A stretch of 64,000 nt of DNA from Sphingosinicella sp. BN140058 (lineage in GTDB: Bacteria; Pseudomonadota; Alphaproteobacteria; Sphingomonadales; Sphingomonadaceae). The notes under the pieces are model-generated. The model saw only the letters and a list, made by a program, of their open reading frames with translations, was not told where the DNA came from and did not search any database. The stretch is from contig NZ_CP035501.1 of the NCBI RefSeq assembly GCF_004135585.1, positions 669,001 through 733,000 of the forward strand, read 5' to 3'. The position numbers and the translations under genes are program-made. Below are positions 55,740 through 64,000 of this stretch, in pieces (the first letter of the stretch is position 1; the number at the start of each line of letters is the position of its first letter).

Positions 55740-56513
55740 CTAGTCTTTCTCAGGCGTCTGCTCGCGGATGTCGCGCAGCATCTTCACTGCGGTCGACACC
55801 ACCGCATCCGAGATCCGGCGCCCCTTTTCCGGCGACGCGAGGCTTGGACAGCCCGAGGTTCCGGTGCCCGCAGTCAGTTGATGCATCGTGCGGTGATGGG
55901 CGGCGCGAGCGCCTTGCAGCATGTCGGCGGCGGCCCATTCGTGCGCGTGGATCGGCAGCTGGTCGACCGCCGCGGCCTCATCGATGAGGTGCGGCGCGAT
56001 CAGCTGGACGAGCGAGGTTTCGAACTCGCAGGCATGGCCGACCCCGCCGAATCCGCTCTCCTGGATGGCGGCAAGCTCCTCGGCGGCGATCTTCCACCAG
56101 GTCAGCAGAAAGATTTCGATCTCGGGATGATCGTTGCCGAAGGCCTCAAGCACGACCTGGGCGATGGCGAGATTGCCGCCATGGCTGTTGAACAGGACGA
56201 TGTTGGTGAAGCCGTGCGCGACGACCGCCTCCAGCATGTCGGTGAGGTAGGCGAGGAAGGTCTCGTGGCGTACCGTCAGCGTACCGGGAAAGGCCATGTG
56301 GTGGCGCGAACAGCAGACCGCGATCTGCGGCAGCACCAGCACATGCTCGCCCAACTCGGCGTCGATCCGATCGGTGAAATGGCGGCCGATCAGCGCATCC
56401 GTGACCAGCGGCAGGTGGCCGCCATGCTGCTCGATCGCGCCGATATTGAGCAAGACCGGCGTGCGGCGATCGATCGCGCCGAGCCGCGGACTGGTGAGTT
56501 CCTCCCACTTCAT
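55740..56513 (-). CDS. Creatininase-family amidohydrolase
   Basis: 257 residues. The metal-binding residues are in EQHGGHLPLVTD (E, H, D), FNSHGGN (H) and ACEFETS (E), the creatininase/formamide hydrolase fold. Members hydrolyse or cyclise amides; substrate here unknown. The ATG overlaps the RidA stop by four bases. It is last in a three-gene operon with RidA and an enolase-superfamily enzyme. Confidence 0.9.
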   Translation of the reverse strand: MKWEELTSPRLGAIDRRTPVLLNIGAIEQHGGHLPLVTDALIGRHFTDRIDAELGEHVLVLPQIAVCCSRHHMAFPGTLTVRHETFLAYLTDMLEAVVAHGFTNIVLFNSHGGNLAIAQVVLEAFGNDHPEIEIFLLTWWKIAAEELAAIQESGFGGVGHACEFETSLVQLIAPHLIDEAAAVDQLPIHAHEWAAADMLQGARAAHHRTMHQLTAGTGTSGCPSLASPEKGRRISDAVVSTAVKMLRDIREQTPEKD

Positions 56514-56911
56514 GGCCGCACCGCCGCCCACATCTCGATCTCGACGAGAAAGCCGTCGAGGAGCGCGCAGCCGATCGCGGTCCGCGCCGGGAACGGCTGG
56601 GGCATGATCTCGCGGTAGACGACGTTGAAGCGCGGCCAGTCGGCGAGATCGGTCATGTAGACGTTGACCTTGAACACGTCGGCGAAACCCACCCCTGCGG
56701 CAGCGAGCTGGTTGCGGCAATTGTCGAGCGTGACCCGAGCCTGCTCCTCGATCGTGTCGCCGATCACACGGCCGGCGAGATCGAGCGGCGCCTGGCCGGA
56801 GATGACGACGAGATCGGAGCCCTGCCGGATACGAAGCACGGGCGAATACGGCCCGGCGGTGACATGCTGCTCGGACGCGATGCGGACGATCGCCTGGTCA
56901 TGGTCGCTCAT
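56510..56911 (-). CDS. RidA family enamine/imine deaminase
   Basis: 133 residues. The GPYSPVLRI start, GQAPLDLAGRVIGD and the Arg/Glu-containing C-terminal TAIGCALLDGFLVEIEMWA fit the RidA trimer. Such proteins hydrolyse reactive enamines or imines, as made by amino-acid or amino-sugar dehydratases. It overlaps both neighbours by four bases, so translation is coupled. Confidence 0.92.
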   Translation of the reverse strand: MSDHDQAIVRIASEQHVTAGPYSPVLRIRQGSDLVVISGQAPLDLAGRVIGDTIEEQARVTLDNCRNQLAAAGVGFADVFKVNVYMTDLADWPRFNVVYREIMPQPFPARTAIGCALLDGFLVEIEMWAAVRP

Positions 56912-58077
56912 GCGAACACCTCGTGGCGAACGCCGTAACGTTCGATGGCGGCGAGATCGAGCTCGACTCCGAGGCCGGGCCCTTCGGGAACGAAGGCGTA
57001 AGGCGGCTCGAAGCGCAGCGGCGTTGCCAGCAGATCATGCTCGCGGATCATCCGGCCGAAGATGTCGCTCGGCCACACGCAGCTTTTCGCAGCGATCGCC
57101 TGGTGAAGGTACATGGCCTCGAGGATACCGAAATCGACCTCCGAGCCGTGGAAGCAATAGAGATTGGCCGCGTCGGCGATGGCGTTGAGCTGGGCGAATT
57201 TAGCCAGGCCGGCATTGAAGTTGAAGCCGTCGGCCGCGCGCTGCTGGATCAACGCGATGATGTCGTGCACCCGCTGCCCCTGATAGATGTAGGGCAGAGC
57301 GACATGCTGAACGATCGGAATCGATGAGAAGCGGCAAAGATCGGCATAATCGGGGATCATCCATTTCGGGATCGGATCCTCGAGCAACAGCACGTTGCCG
57401 ACCTTTTCGAGACCGCGGATCAGCGGCTTGACCGACGCCATATTCTCCCAGCGCTGATTGGGATCGAAGATCACCTTCATTCCCGGCGCGTGCGCGGCGA
57501 CCTGCTCGCAAAGGCCGACCGCGTCGTCCTCGAGGTCGGCCTTGAGCTTGATGCACGTATAACCCTGATCCTGATAGGCCCGCACCCACGGGCCGACCTC
57601 GTCGAGCGTGCGATGGCTCGACCAGGCGTCGCAGAGCACCCGATCGCGCACGCGTCCACCGAGCAGAGTGTAAAGGGGAACGCCCAGGGTCTTCGCCCAA
57701 CCGTCCCAGATCGCAAGCTCGAAGCCGTCGAATTCGCGCACCAGCGGCAGCGGCAGATCCTGCAACGACAATGTCGAGATGTCGGTGCCGATCAGTCCAT
57801 TGCAGATCGCCTCGACCCGCGTCCAATCGTGGTCACGGTAGAATTCGCCGAGCGCGACGACGCCGTTGGCGAGCCTCATCCGCAGGATGAGCTTGGGCAG
57901 CGCGTCAAATTGCACGCTCCACGCCGCCTGCCCTGCGACCGGCAGCATGTGCAGGGGCTTGGCGAGCGAGTCCGAGTTGATCATGCCGGGCTTGGCCGGA
58001 ACCACCACCTCATCGAATTCGAAGCCGGTAATCACCGGAGCATCATGGCTCCCGATGGCGGCGTACATCCCGGTCAT
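56908..58077 (-). CDS. Enolase-superfamily (mandelate racemase/muconate lactonising type) enzyme
   Basis: 389 residues. The barrel shows KLK (177-179), FDPNQ with metal ligand D205, and LLEDP with E233, and a late His in CFHGSEVDF. A third acidic metal ligand is not obvious where family members have GE (here PIVQHVALP). The enzyme would abstract the alpha-proton of a carboxylate, probably an acid sugar. GAGGAGCT six bases before the ATG fixes the start. First gene of an operon with RidA and creatininase. Confidence 0.85.
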   Translation of the reverse strand: MTGMYAAIGSHDAPVITGFEFDEVVVPAKPGMINSDSLAKPLHMLPVAGQAAWSVQFDALPKLILRMRLANGVVALGEFYRDHDWTRVEAICNGLIGTDISTLSLQDLPLPLVREFDGFELAIWDGWAKTLGVPLYTLLGGRVRDRVLCDAWSSHRTLDEVGPWVRAYQDQGYTCIKLKADLEDDAVGLCEQVAAHAPGMKVIFDPNQRWENMASVKPLIRGLEKVGNVLLLEDPIPKWMIPDYADLCRFSSIPIVQHVALPYIYQGQRVHDIIALIQQRAADGFNFNAGLAKFAQLNAIADAANLYCFHGSEVDFGILEAMYLHQAIAAKSCVWPSDIFGRMIREHDLLATPLRFEPPYAFVPEGPGLGVELDLAAIERYGVRHEVFA

Positions 58078-58392
58078 TCCAGCTCCTCGAATGCTTTCCC
58101 CTGAGCGACGGCGGCACGGGTGACGCCCCGTCCGGTGGGCCAGAATGGTGAAGGCCCGCCGCTTCCGGCTCAATGCATAACCAGTGGCACACCATTTGCC
58201 AGCACTTTCTTGGTTGAAAGTAACATTCGTGTAAAAACGTGTGTTGACGGGTTGAGATCGGCATGGAATGAATGTGTCCGCGGAGCGGATTGGTCACGAA
58301 CTGGTCTTATCCGTAGCTGCAGGAGAGGATTATAAGCAGGGCGACGCCGGCGCGTCGACCACTGTTCTCCCAGCCCACCGAGAGGGTAAGTG
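58078..58392. other. 315-bp divergent promoter region
   Basis: Lies between the enolase-superfamily operon (minus) and the GH20 gene (plus). It has lower GC content than its surroundings and contains the shared box at 58217-58249. No reading frame with protein-like content was seen. Confidence 0.5.
58217..58249 (+). promoter_or_regulatory. Shared regulatory box and -35-like hexamer before GH20
   Basis: AAAGTAACATTCGTG (58217-58231) matches 13 of 15 bases at 63111-63125. A dyad AACATTCGT/ACGTGTGTT (58222-58230 and 58237-58245) and a TTGACG hexamer at 58244-58249 follow, 27 bases after the box start. Nearly the same layout occurs before the TonB receptor gene, suggesting a common regulator, possibly the RpiR protein at 60796. 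Confidence 0.55.
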
Positions 58393-60666
58393 ATGATGGC
58401 GTTCGTGTCGAAGTTCCGGCCCTCGATCCTGCTTCGATCGCCTGCACGCGCGCTGCTGGCGCTTCTGCTTGCCGGCGCCGCGTCGCCGGGCGCCGCGGCC
58501 GCCCCTGAACTGCCATTGCTGCCGTTGCCCCGCACCGCGACGGTAGCGGGAGCCGGCTTCCGGCTCGGCAGCGACGTCCCGATCATCGCCCTTCGCGGCA
58601 ACGCCGGCGCGGAGCGAGCGGCTGCATGGCTGAACCAGCAGCTCGGCCTGAAAAAGGCCGCGTCAGCCGGTGGACCTTCGATCCGCTTCGTGCGGGTGAG
58701 TGGCCTGCCGAAGGACGGATACCGGCTCGAGACCAGGGCCGACGGCGCGACGATCAGCGCCGGCGATGCAGGGGGATTCCTCTACGGTGCCGTGACCCTG
58801 TGGCAGCTCGCCAGCGGCGGTTCCGATCGGGTGCAGGCGGTCAAGATCGAGGATTCGCCGCGCTTCGCCTGGCGCGGCTTCATGCTCGACAGCGCCCGTC
58901 ACTTCCAGAGCCCCGATTACATCAAGAAACTCATCGACGCGATGGCGGCGCACAAGCTCAACACCCTGCACTGGCATCTCGTCGACGATCAGGGCTGGCG
59001 GATCGAGATCCCCAAATACCCGAAGCTGACTGCGGTCGGGGCGTGGCGAAGCCCGGCGACGGCACCCGGTGCACCGCCTTTGCCGAAGGTCGGCGGTTTC
59101 TACACCCAGGCGCAGATCCGGGAAATCGTCGCTTATGCAGCGGCGCGCAACATCACGATCGTGCCCGAGATCGAAATGCCCGGCCACGCTCTCTCGGCGA
59201 TCCGCGCCTATCCGGAGCTCGGGCCGGGCAATCCGGTGCCGCCGGGCATTACCGCCGATTGGGGCGTCTACACCTATCTCTACAATGTCGAGGATTCGAC
59301 CTTCCGGTTCCTGGAAAACGTGCTGACCGACGTCATGGCCCTGTTCCCGTCGCCCTACATCCACATCGGCGGGGACGAAGCGGTGATGACCCAGTGGAAG
59401 CAGTCGCCGGCAACCCAGGCCAAGATGCGCAGCCTCGGCATCACCGACGAACACAAGCTGCAATCCTGGTTCATCACGAGGATGGAGAAATTCCTCAACG
59501 CCAAGGGCCGCAAGCTGATCGGCTGGGACGAGATCCTGGAAGGCGGCATCGCCCCCAATGCGACGGTCATGTCGTGGCGCGGCATCGATGGCGCGATCGT
59601 CGCCGCCAAGGCCGGACACGACACCGTGCTCGCGGCCTCGCCGATGCTCTATCTCGATCACCTCCAGGGCACGACTGCGGCCGAGGGTCCCGGTCGCAAC
59701 AAGGTGATCACGCTGGAAGATTATTACCGCTTCGATCCGCTTCCCGACACGCTGACCGAGGACCAGCAGCGTCACGTGCTCGGCCTCCAGGCCGCCCTGT
59801 TCACCGAGCACGTCCGCGGCGACGCCCGCGCCGCCTACATGACCTTCCCCCGGCTGTCGGCGCTGGCCGAGGTCGCCTGGCGCGGCGAAGGTGGCGACTT
59901 CGACGATTTCGTCGATCGTCTGCTGCCCCAGATCGCGCGGCTGGAAAAGATCGGCATCACGCCGGCGAAAAGCGCGTTCACGCCGGTGGCATCGGTTTCG
60001 AACGTCTCCGGCGACGGCGCGACGATCGCACTCTCCACTCAAGTCAAATCCGAGATACGCTACACGCTCGACGGGAGCAGTCCGACGCCCGCGTCACCGC
60101 TCTACGCGGCGCCGCTGCCGCTGCGAATCCCGACCACGTTGCGCGCCGCCGCCTTCCGCGGAACCACGCCCCTGCCCGGCAGCCTCGAGCGGCGGCTCGA
60201 TCCCGCGAGCATTCGCCGCCGCGACGACCGCGAACTCAGGCAATGCACGTCGACCCTGGTATTGGCGCTCGAGGACGATGCACCTGCCGATGGACCGCGT
60301 GCCAATTTCCTCAGCGACATCCTCAATCCGTGCTGGATCTACGATGCGGCCCCGCTGGAGTCGGTGACCCGCATCGACGTCGATGTCGGCCAGGTGCCGT
60401 TCAATTTCCAGCTCAACAATGGCCGCACGTTGGCACCGCGGCCGACGCCCCGCACGGCAGCCGGCGAACTGGAAATCCGGATCGATGGCTGCGAGGGCGA
60501 GCGGATCGCCAGCATTCCGCTGGAGCAGGTGAAAAGCCCGACGATCACCCGCCTCTCCGCCCCCATCCCCGCGAACACCGGCGCGCACGATCTCTGCTTC
60601 ACCTTCACCGGCCGCAGCAACAACCCGCATTGGACGATCGCGGCGGTGCAGTTGGTCACTCGATGA
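58393..60666 (+). CDS. Beta-N-acetylhexosaminidase (GH20)
   Basis: 758 residues with signal peptide (about residues 1-35, ending AGAASPGAAAA). GH20b domain (about 45-155), then the catalytic barrel with MPGHALSAIRAY and HIGGDEAVMTQW, where Asp-Glu near 327-328 is the catalytic pair. After residue 530 there is a beta-sandwich (chitobiase C-terminal or Fn3-like) and a further C-terminal carbohydrate-binding-like domain. It releases terminal GlcNAc/GalNAc from glycans in the periplasm or outside. Confidence 0.94.
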   Translation: MMAFVSKFRPSILLRSPARALLALLLAGAASPGAAAAPELPLLPLPRTATVAGAGFRLGSDVPIIALRGNAGAERAAAWLNQQLGLKKAASAGGPSIRFVRVSGLPKDGYRLETRADGATISAGDAGGFLYGAVTLWQLASGGSDRVQAVKIEDSPRFAWRGFMLDSARHFQSPDYIKKLIDAMAAHKLNTLHWHLVDDQGWRIEIPKYPKLTAVGAWRSPATAPGAPPLPKVGGFYTQAQIREIVAYAAARNITIVPEIEMPGHALSAIRAYPELGPGNPVPPGITADWGVYTYLYNVEDSTFRFLENVLTDVMALFPSPYIHIGGDEAVMTQWKQSPATQAKMRSLGITDEHKLQSWFITRMEKFLNAKGRKLIGWDEILEGGIAPNATVMSWRGIDGAIVAAKAGHDTVLAASPMLYLDHLQGTTAAEGPGRNKVITLEDYYRFDPLPDTLTEDQQRHVLGLQAALFTEHVRGDARAAYMTFPRLSALAEVAWRGEGGDFDDFVDRLLPQIARLEKIGITPAKSAFTPVASVSNVSGDGATIALSTQVKSEIRYTLDGSSPTPASPLYAAPLPLRIPTTLRAAAFRGTTPLPGSLERRLDPASIRRRDDRELRQCTSTLVLALEDDAPADGPRANFLSDILNPCWIYDAAPLESVTRIDVDVGQVPFNFQLNNGRTLAPRPTPRTAAGELEIRIDGCEGERIASIPLEQVKSPTITRLSAPIPANTGAHDLCFTFTGRSNNPHWTIAAVQLVTR

Positions 60667-60795
60667 TTCGTTGCTGCCGGACGACGCCTCGGCGCGCTGC
60701 CCAGGGCGGGAAGGATGTTCCTGTCGTTCTTTACATCGGCCGACCGGCATGGAAGGACTCGGCCGCTCGAACCATCATTCACACAAGGGACCGGC

Positions 60796-61680
60796 GTGCA
60801 GCCTCTCGATATCGTCGACCGCATTGCGCGCCATCGGGACAGCCTGCGTCCCTCGGAACGGCGGGCGGCACAGGCGATCCTGGACGATCTCGGCGCGGGT
60901 GCGTCGGCGAGCATCGGCGAACTGGCGAAGAAGGCCGGGGTCTCCCAAGCGACGATCACGCGGCTCGCCCGTGCGATCGGCCTGAAGGATGTGCGGGAGA
61001 TGAAGGTGGCGCTCGCCCGTGCGAGCGCAGTCGGCAACCGCTTCATTGCCGCTGGGAACGCGACCCAGCAGGAGGAGACCGCGCCATCGGTGTCGCAGCG
61101 GGTGGTGAGCGACATCGTCCAGGCGATGCAGGTCAACGAGGCCCTGCTCGATCCGGAAGAGGTCATGGCAGCAGCGAAGCTGCTCGACGGCGCGCGGATG
61201 ATCTACACGTTCGGCATGGGCGGCAGCTCGACCATGCTCTCGCTGGAAGCGGCCAACCGGCTGTTCCGGCTCGGGCTACCGGCCGCCGCCTACACGGATG
61301 CATTGACCCAACGCATGGTCGCGGCCAGCGTGCGGGCGGAGGACGTCGTTCTCGCTTTCTCGATGACGGGAGGGCTTGCCGAGCTCAACACCAGCTGCGC
61401 GACGGCGAAGGGCTATGGCGCACGTCTGGTCGCCCTGACCGCAATCGGATCGCCTTTGGCCGGAATCGCCGACCTCAGCCTGCCGGTGCAGACGATGGAA
61501 ACCGACTTCATCTTCAAGCCTTCGGCGTCGCGCTACGCGATGATGATGGTGCTCGACGTGCTGATGACCGAACTCGCCTTGCTGCGCCGGCCGGTGTCGC
61601 AGGAAACGCTGCGGCGCGTGAAGCTCGCGCTCGACGGCTTCCGCCAAAGCGGCAACGATCGGCAGCCGCTCGGCGACTGA
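60796..61680 (+). CDS. MurR/RpiR family transcriptional regulator
   Basis: 294 residues from a GTG with AAGGGACC upstream; an ATG at 60715 would add a low-complexity stretch. The N-terminal HTH_6 domain (LRPSERRAAQAILDD, then SIGELAKKAGVSQATITRLA) is followed by a SIS sugar-phosphate-binding domain (about 120-260, YTFGMGGSSTMLS and FSMTGG). RpiR regulators respond to sugar phosphates, often amino-sugar ones. It probably controls the flanking glycan-use genes. Confidence 0.9.
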   Translation: MQPLDIVDRIARHRDSLRPSERRAAQAILDDLGAGASASIGELAKKAGVSQATITRLARAIGLKDVREMKVALARASAVGNRFIAAGNATQQEETAPSVSQRVVSDIVQAMQVNEALLDPEEVMAAAKLLDGARMIYTFGMGGSSTMLSLEAANRLFRLGLPAAAYTDALTQRMVAASVRAEDVVLAFSMTGGLAELNTSCATAKGYGARLVALTAIGSPLAGIADLSLPVQTMETDFIFKPSASRYAMMMVLDVLMTELALLRRPVSQETLRRVKLALDGFRQSGNDRQPLGD

Positions 61681-61711
61681 CCACCGCCACCCCCGCTTTC
61701 GAGTGGCGATC

Positions 61712-63055
61712 ATGACCGACAATGCGATGCTGCTGCTGCTGGCGCTCGCCTCCGTCGGCGGGCTGATCCTGCTGATCGCGCGCTTCAACCTCAATCCGTT
61801 CCTCGCCCTGATCCTGGTTTCGCTGCTGCTCGGCGCAAGCGCCGGCATGCCGCTCGACAAGCTGCTGGAGACGTTCGAGGCCGGCGTCGGCAAGACGCTC
61901 GGCCACATCGCCCTGGTCGTCGGCATCGGCACCATGCTCGGCAAGATGATGGCGGAATCGGGCGGAGCCGAGCGCATCGCCCGGACGATGATCAGCTGGT
62001 TCGGCCCCGAGCGCGTGCATTGGGCGATGATGTGCGCGGCGCTGGCGATCGGGCTGCCCGTCTTCTTCGAGGTCGGCTTCGTCCTGCTGATGCCGATCGT
62101 CTTCACCGTGGCGAAGCGGACCGGCACCTCGATCCTCAAGATCGGACTGCCGATGGTCGCCGGCCTCTCGGTGGTGCACGGCCTGGTGCCGCCCCACCCG
62201 GCAGCGCTGCTCGCCGTCACTGCCTACCATGCGGATATCGGCCTCACCATCCTGTTCGCCTTGATCGTCGGGTTGCCGACGGCGGCGATCGCAGGGCCCA
62301 TTTTCGCGACCTTGATCGATCGCCATGTCGTTCTGACCGCCGCGAACCCGATGGCGGACGCGCTGACCGAAGACGTTCAGGAAAAAGCCGGACTTCCGGG
62401 CTTCGGGATCACGCTCGCCACCATCCTGTCGCCGGTCGCGCTGATGCTCCTCGGCAGCGCAGCCGATGCACTGGCGCCCGCAGGGAGCGGGCTCAACCAG
62501 GCCTTGCGCCTCGCCGGCCATCCGGTGACGGCCCTGCTGATCGGCCTGCTGCTGAGCTTCGTCACCTTCGGCAGCGCCCGCGGCTTCGATCGGGTGACGA
62601 TCGGCCGTTTCATGGAGGAGTGTCTGGCGCCGACGGCGATGGTGACTCTGGTCGTCGGAGCGGGCGCGGGCTTCGGCCGAATTCTGATGGAAAGCGGAAT
62701 CTCGGCAGCCGTCGTCGAGAGCGCGCAGTATATTCAGGTGCCGTTGCTGCTGCTCGCCTGGTCGGTCGCGGCGATGATGCGCATCGCCACCGGATCGGCA
62801 ACGGTGGCGATGTCTACCGCCGCCGGCATCGTCGCGCCCTATGCCCTCGGCGGCGGCGTCTCGCCCGAATTGCTCGTGCTTGCGACCGGCGCCGGGTCGC
62901 TGATCCTCTCTCACGTCAACGACGGCGGCTTCTGGCTGGTGAAGACGTATTTCGGGCTGAGCGTCGCGCAGACGTTCAAGACCTGGACGGTCTGCGAGAC
63001 CCTGATTTCCGTGATCGCCTTGCTGCTGACCATGGCCTTGGCAGCCCTGCTGTAA
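61712..63055 (+). CDS. GntP-family gluconate:H+ symporter
   Basis: 447 residues with about 12-14 membrane segments. The FNLNPFLALILVSLLLGAS start, PVFFEVGFVLLMPIVFT, VPPHPAALL and HVNDGGFWLVK are GntP hallmarks. It imports gluconate or related sugar acids. It follows the RpiR gene by 31 bases, so the two may be co-transcribed; sugar-acid import fits the enolase-superfamily enzyme nearby. Confidence 0.93.
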   Translation: MTDNAMLLLLALASVGGLILLIARFNLNPFLALILVSLLLGASAGMPLDKLLETFEAGVGKTLGHIALVVGIGTMLGKMMAESGGAERIARTMISWFGPERVHWAMMCAALAIGLPVFFEVGFVLLMPIVFTVAKRTGTSILKIGLPMVAGLSVVHGLVPPHPAALLAVTAYHADIGLTILFALIVGLPTAAIAGPIFATLIDRHVVLTAANPMADALTEDVQEKAGLPGFGITLATILSPVALMLLGSAADALAPAGSGLNQALRLAGHPVTALLIGLLLSFVTFGSARGFDRVTIGRFMEECLAPTAMVTLVVGAGAGFGRILMESGISAAVVESAQYIQVPLLLLAWSVAAMMRIATGSATVAMSTAAGIVAPYALGGGVSPELLVLATGAGSLILSHVNDGGFWLVKTYFGLSVAQTFKTWTVCETLISVIALLLTMALAALL

Positions 63056-63110
63056 GGTAAACAGCGGCGTTCGGGGTTCTGCAGTGTTCCGCAACAACAG
63101 TGTCTGTTAA

Positions 63111-63142
63111 AAAGTAACAAACGTGAAAGAATCACGTTGACA
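63111..63142 (+). promoter_or_regulatory. Shared regulatory box and TTGACA promoter before TonB receptor
   Basis: AAAGTAACAAACGTG (63111-63125) repeats the box at 58217. A perfect dyad AACGTGAAAGAATCACGTT (63120-63138) overlaps a consensus -35 hexamer TTGACA at 63137-63142; a weak AAATCT lies 17 bases further. A repressor bound to the dyad would cover the -35 element. Confidence 0.6.
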
Positions 63143-63175
63143 GCCCTCCCCCCATATGAAAATCTCCGGACCACT

Positions 63176-63199
63176 GACCAATTGGTTATGTAATTGGTC
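63176..63199 (+). promoter_or_regulatory. AT-rich palindrome before the TonB receptor
   Basis: GACCAATT (63176-63183) and AATTGGTC (63192-63199) form perfect 8-bp arms with an 8-bp spacer; the left part also contains the 10-bp palindrome ACCAATTGGT. It lies downstream of the promoter-like hexamers, a typical repressor (GntR- or LacI-like) position. Confidence 0.5.
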
Positions 63200-63293
63200 C
63201 GCAGCGCACGAGGAAGCCGGATGTATCCGGCGCCGCAGCACAGGCGCGATCCGACCGAAGCAACAGGCCGGCGGAAACAAGGGGGATATGTTG

Positions 63294-64000
63294 ATGACGA
63301 GACCTTTCTGCACATTCCTGCTGACGACCACGGCAGCGATGACCTTGTCGGTGGCGGCACACGCGCAGGAGGCGGACTCGTCGGCGCCGAGCGGAACGGC
63401 CGCAACCGATACGGTCGGATCCGAAGCGTTGCCGGCACCGCAGGAAGGCGCCGAGCAGGCGCTGGTGATCACGGGATCGCGGCTTTCCGCCCGCGGTTTC
63501 AACCAGCCGACGCCGACTACCACGATCACCCTGGACGACATCGAGAAGGCAGCACAGCCCAACATCTTCGCGACCATCCGCCAGCTTCCGTCCCTGCTCG
63601 GCAGCAGCGGCCGAACCACCCGGGTCAACAGCACGAGCAGCGGCCAGCAGGGACTGAGTTCGTTCAGTCTGCGCGGCCTTGGCGAGGTTCGTACCCTCAC
63701 CCTGCTCGACGGGCAGCGGGTCACCCCGGCCAATTTCATCGGCGTGCCCGACATCAGCCAGTTCCCGCAGTTGCTGGTCGAGCGGGTGGACGTCGTCACC
63801 GGCGGCGCCTCCGCGTCCTATGGCTCGGACGCGGTCGGCGGCGTCGTCAATTTCATCACCAACAAGCGCTTCGAGGGCTTCCGCGCGAACATCCTCGGCG
63901 GCATGACCACTTATGGCGACGACAAGACGATCACTGGCCAGGCCGCCTGGGGCGGCAAATTCGCCGACGACCGGCTGCACATCCAGGTCAGCGGCGAATA
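63294..64000 (+). CDS. TonB-dependent receptor (partial, continues beyond window)
   Basis: About 235 codons are visible; no stop before the window edge. The signal peptide is TRPFCTFLLTTTAAMTLSVA and the following residues; the plug domain has ALVITGSRL (a TonB-box-like region), FSLRGLGEVRTLTLLDGQRV, VERVDVVTGGASASYGSDAV and GGVVNFIT. It would import large glycan fragments or chelates across the outer membrane. The GGGGG upstream favours the ATG at 63294 over one at 63288. It belongs to the amino-sugar locus by position and shared promoter motif. Confidence 0.92.
   Translation, partial: MTRPFCTFLLTTTAAMTLSVAAHAQEADSSAPSGTAATDTVGSEALPAPQEGAEQALVITGSRLSARGFNQPTPTTTITLDDIEKAAQPNIFATIRQLPSLLGSSGRTTRVNSTSSGQQGLSSFSLRGLGEVRTLTLLDGQRVTPANFIGVPDISQFPQLLVERVDVVTGGASASYGSDAVGGVVNFITNKRFEGFRANILGGMTTYGDDKTITGQAAWGGKFADDRLHIQVSGE

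Overview
The window is high-GC alphaproteobacterial DNA, most likely from a sphingomonad (Sphingomonas/Sphingosinicella type). Supporting signs are a TorF-type porin beside glnK-amtB, DUF2794 behind a serine O-acetyltransferase, a coq7 ubiquinone hydroxylase, an HPr-rel-A (PqqD/HprK-like/nucleotidyltransferase) cluster, a TonB-dependent receptor in a sugar locus, and the Ala/Arg/Gly-rich codon bias throughout. No rRNA, tRNA or true CRISPR array was recognised.

Positions 1-8170 form an unusual accessory region. Ten successive single genes, five on each strand, mostly unknown, small, secreted or immunity-like (one YwqG/DUF1963 protein), are each bounded by a degenerate repeat of about 140 bp. 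Ten full or partial internal copies plus one tail at the left edge are visible, all in the same orientation. Each repeat has TGTCCG-like/CGGACA-like ends and an inner hairpin. The layout resembles a gene-cassette array and is the most novel thing here. Positions 8170-14300 are a mixed accessory stretch: a broken NYN-domain gene split by a 107-bp CTAG-ended element, an HNH protein, a DMT transporter, a DUF1348 protein, the intact NYN-LOTUS paralogue and a DUF5681 protein with a proline-rich tail.

Positions 14600-27850 return to ordinary chromosome: glmU-glmS (UDP-GlcNAc synthesis), gph, an autoregulated-looking membrane protein/XRE/hydrolase operon with tandem palindromes at its start, the HPr-rel-A cluster, a secreted low-complexity protein, an SDR, a multipass membrane protein, and a divergent aldo/keto reductase-LysR pair. 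Positions 27870-32070 hold a putative copper-linked system: a PCu(A)C-like lipoprotein divergent from an operon of Tat-exported binding protein, Sco protein, membrane cupredoxin, ABC permease and ABC ATPase. Positions 32090-41440 carry cysE-DUF2794, a porin-glnK-amtB ammonium module, a DUF481 protein and ftsH.

Positions 41460-51850 include nadD-rsfS-rlmH-envC-like-ctpA (ribosome and envelope maintenance), dsbB-coq7, two tandem secreted paralogues, a DUF885 peptidase-like protein, dodecin and an L,D-transpeptidase. From 52000 to the right edge lies carbohydrate catabolism: a GH43-like enzyme, a two-gene ABC exporter, then a creatininase-family/RidA/enolase-superfamily operon divergent from a GH20 hexosaminidase, followed by an RpiR-type regulator, a GntP permease and the start of a TonB-dependent receptor. 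A shared promoter motif before the GH20 and receptor genes suggests one regulon, perhaps for N-acetylhexosamine glycans and derived sugar acids.
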